A DNA stretch of 12,989 bases. Origin: an uncultured Clostridium sp. GTDB taxonomy: Bacteria; Bacillota; Clostridia; Clostridiales; Clostridiaceae. Under the pieces are notes generated by a model. It saw nothing but the letters and a program-made list of their open reading frames with translations. It did no database searches and was not told where the DNA came from. The position numbers and the translations under genes were made by a program. Below, piece after piece: positions 12,949 to 12,989 of the stretch; the first letter of the stretch is position 1; each line of letters begins with the position of its first letter. Location of the stretch: positions 1 through 12,989 of the forward strand of contig NZ_CAKVKB010000096.1 in NCBI RefSeq assembly GCF_934754915.1. The letters run 5' to 3'.

Positions 12949-12989
12949 CCTGGCAACGTCCTACTCTTCCACACAGTCTCCCGTGCAGT
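12949..12989 (-). rRNA. 5S rRNA gene, 3' end only
   Basis: The minus strand reads ACTGCACGGGAGACTGTG, then GGAAGAGTAGGACGTTGCC, the typical 3' part of a clostridial 5S rRNA. The rest of the gene lies beyond the right edge. The exact mature 3' end may differ by a few bases. Its presence shows that a second rRNA operon ends here, pointing the same way as the one that begins at the left edge. Confidence 0.93.

Overview
The window suggests a low-GC Gram-positive bacterium, most likely a Clostridium sensu stricto. The DNA is very AT-rich, the ribosome-binding sites are strong, the rRNA ends are clostridial in type, and the gene set includes a GlgC/GlgD pair and an SdpR/SdpI pair. The species cannot be fixed from this sequence. 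Every gene reads on the minus strand, so the window is described from its right end.

Right edge (about 12912-12989): the 3' end of a 5S rRNA gene and its terminator, which close one rRNA operon. Left edge (1-275): the first bases of a 16S rRNA gene, a boxA-like leader and two tandem consensus promoters, which open the next rRNA operon. The window is therefore the complete interval between two rRNA operons pointing the same way.

Between them lies a six-gene glycogen (granulose) operon in the order glgB - glgA - glgP-like - GH13-like - glgC - glgD (12502 to 1666), ending in a good terminator at 1545-1579. GlgC makes ADP-glucose, with GlgD as its non-catalytic partner. GlgA builds the alpha-1,4 chains and GlgB adds the alpha-1,6 branches. 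All three synthetic enzymes have intact active-site motifs. Next comes a two-gene sdpR-sdpI unit (1433 to 503) with its own promoter, two matching palindromic operators and a terminator at 404-455.

The main discovery candidate is that both genes expected to encode glycogen breakdown enzymes are full length and open but have substituted active sites. The GH13 protein has Asn in place of the nucleophile Asp, Asp in place of the acid/base Glu, and has lost both conserved active-site His residues. The phosphorylase keeps its PLP lysine but has lost most of the residues around PLP and the glucose site. The operon thus appears to encode three intact synthetic enzymes plus three enzyme-like proteins predicted to be inactive or altered (GlgD, GlgP-like, GH13-like). 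This suggests binding, scaffolding or regulatory roles in granule formation.

Other points of interest are a 214-residue lysine-rich N-terminal extension on GlgB with no aromatic residues, a six-codon upstream ORF abutting the glgB start, a triple TTGAATATT repeat upstream of glgB, and long hairpins in the glgB-glgA gap and upstream of glgC.
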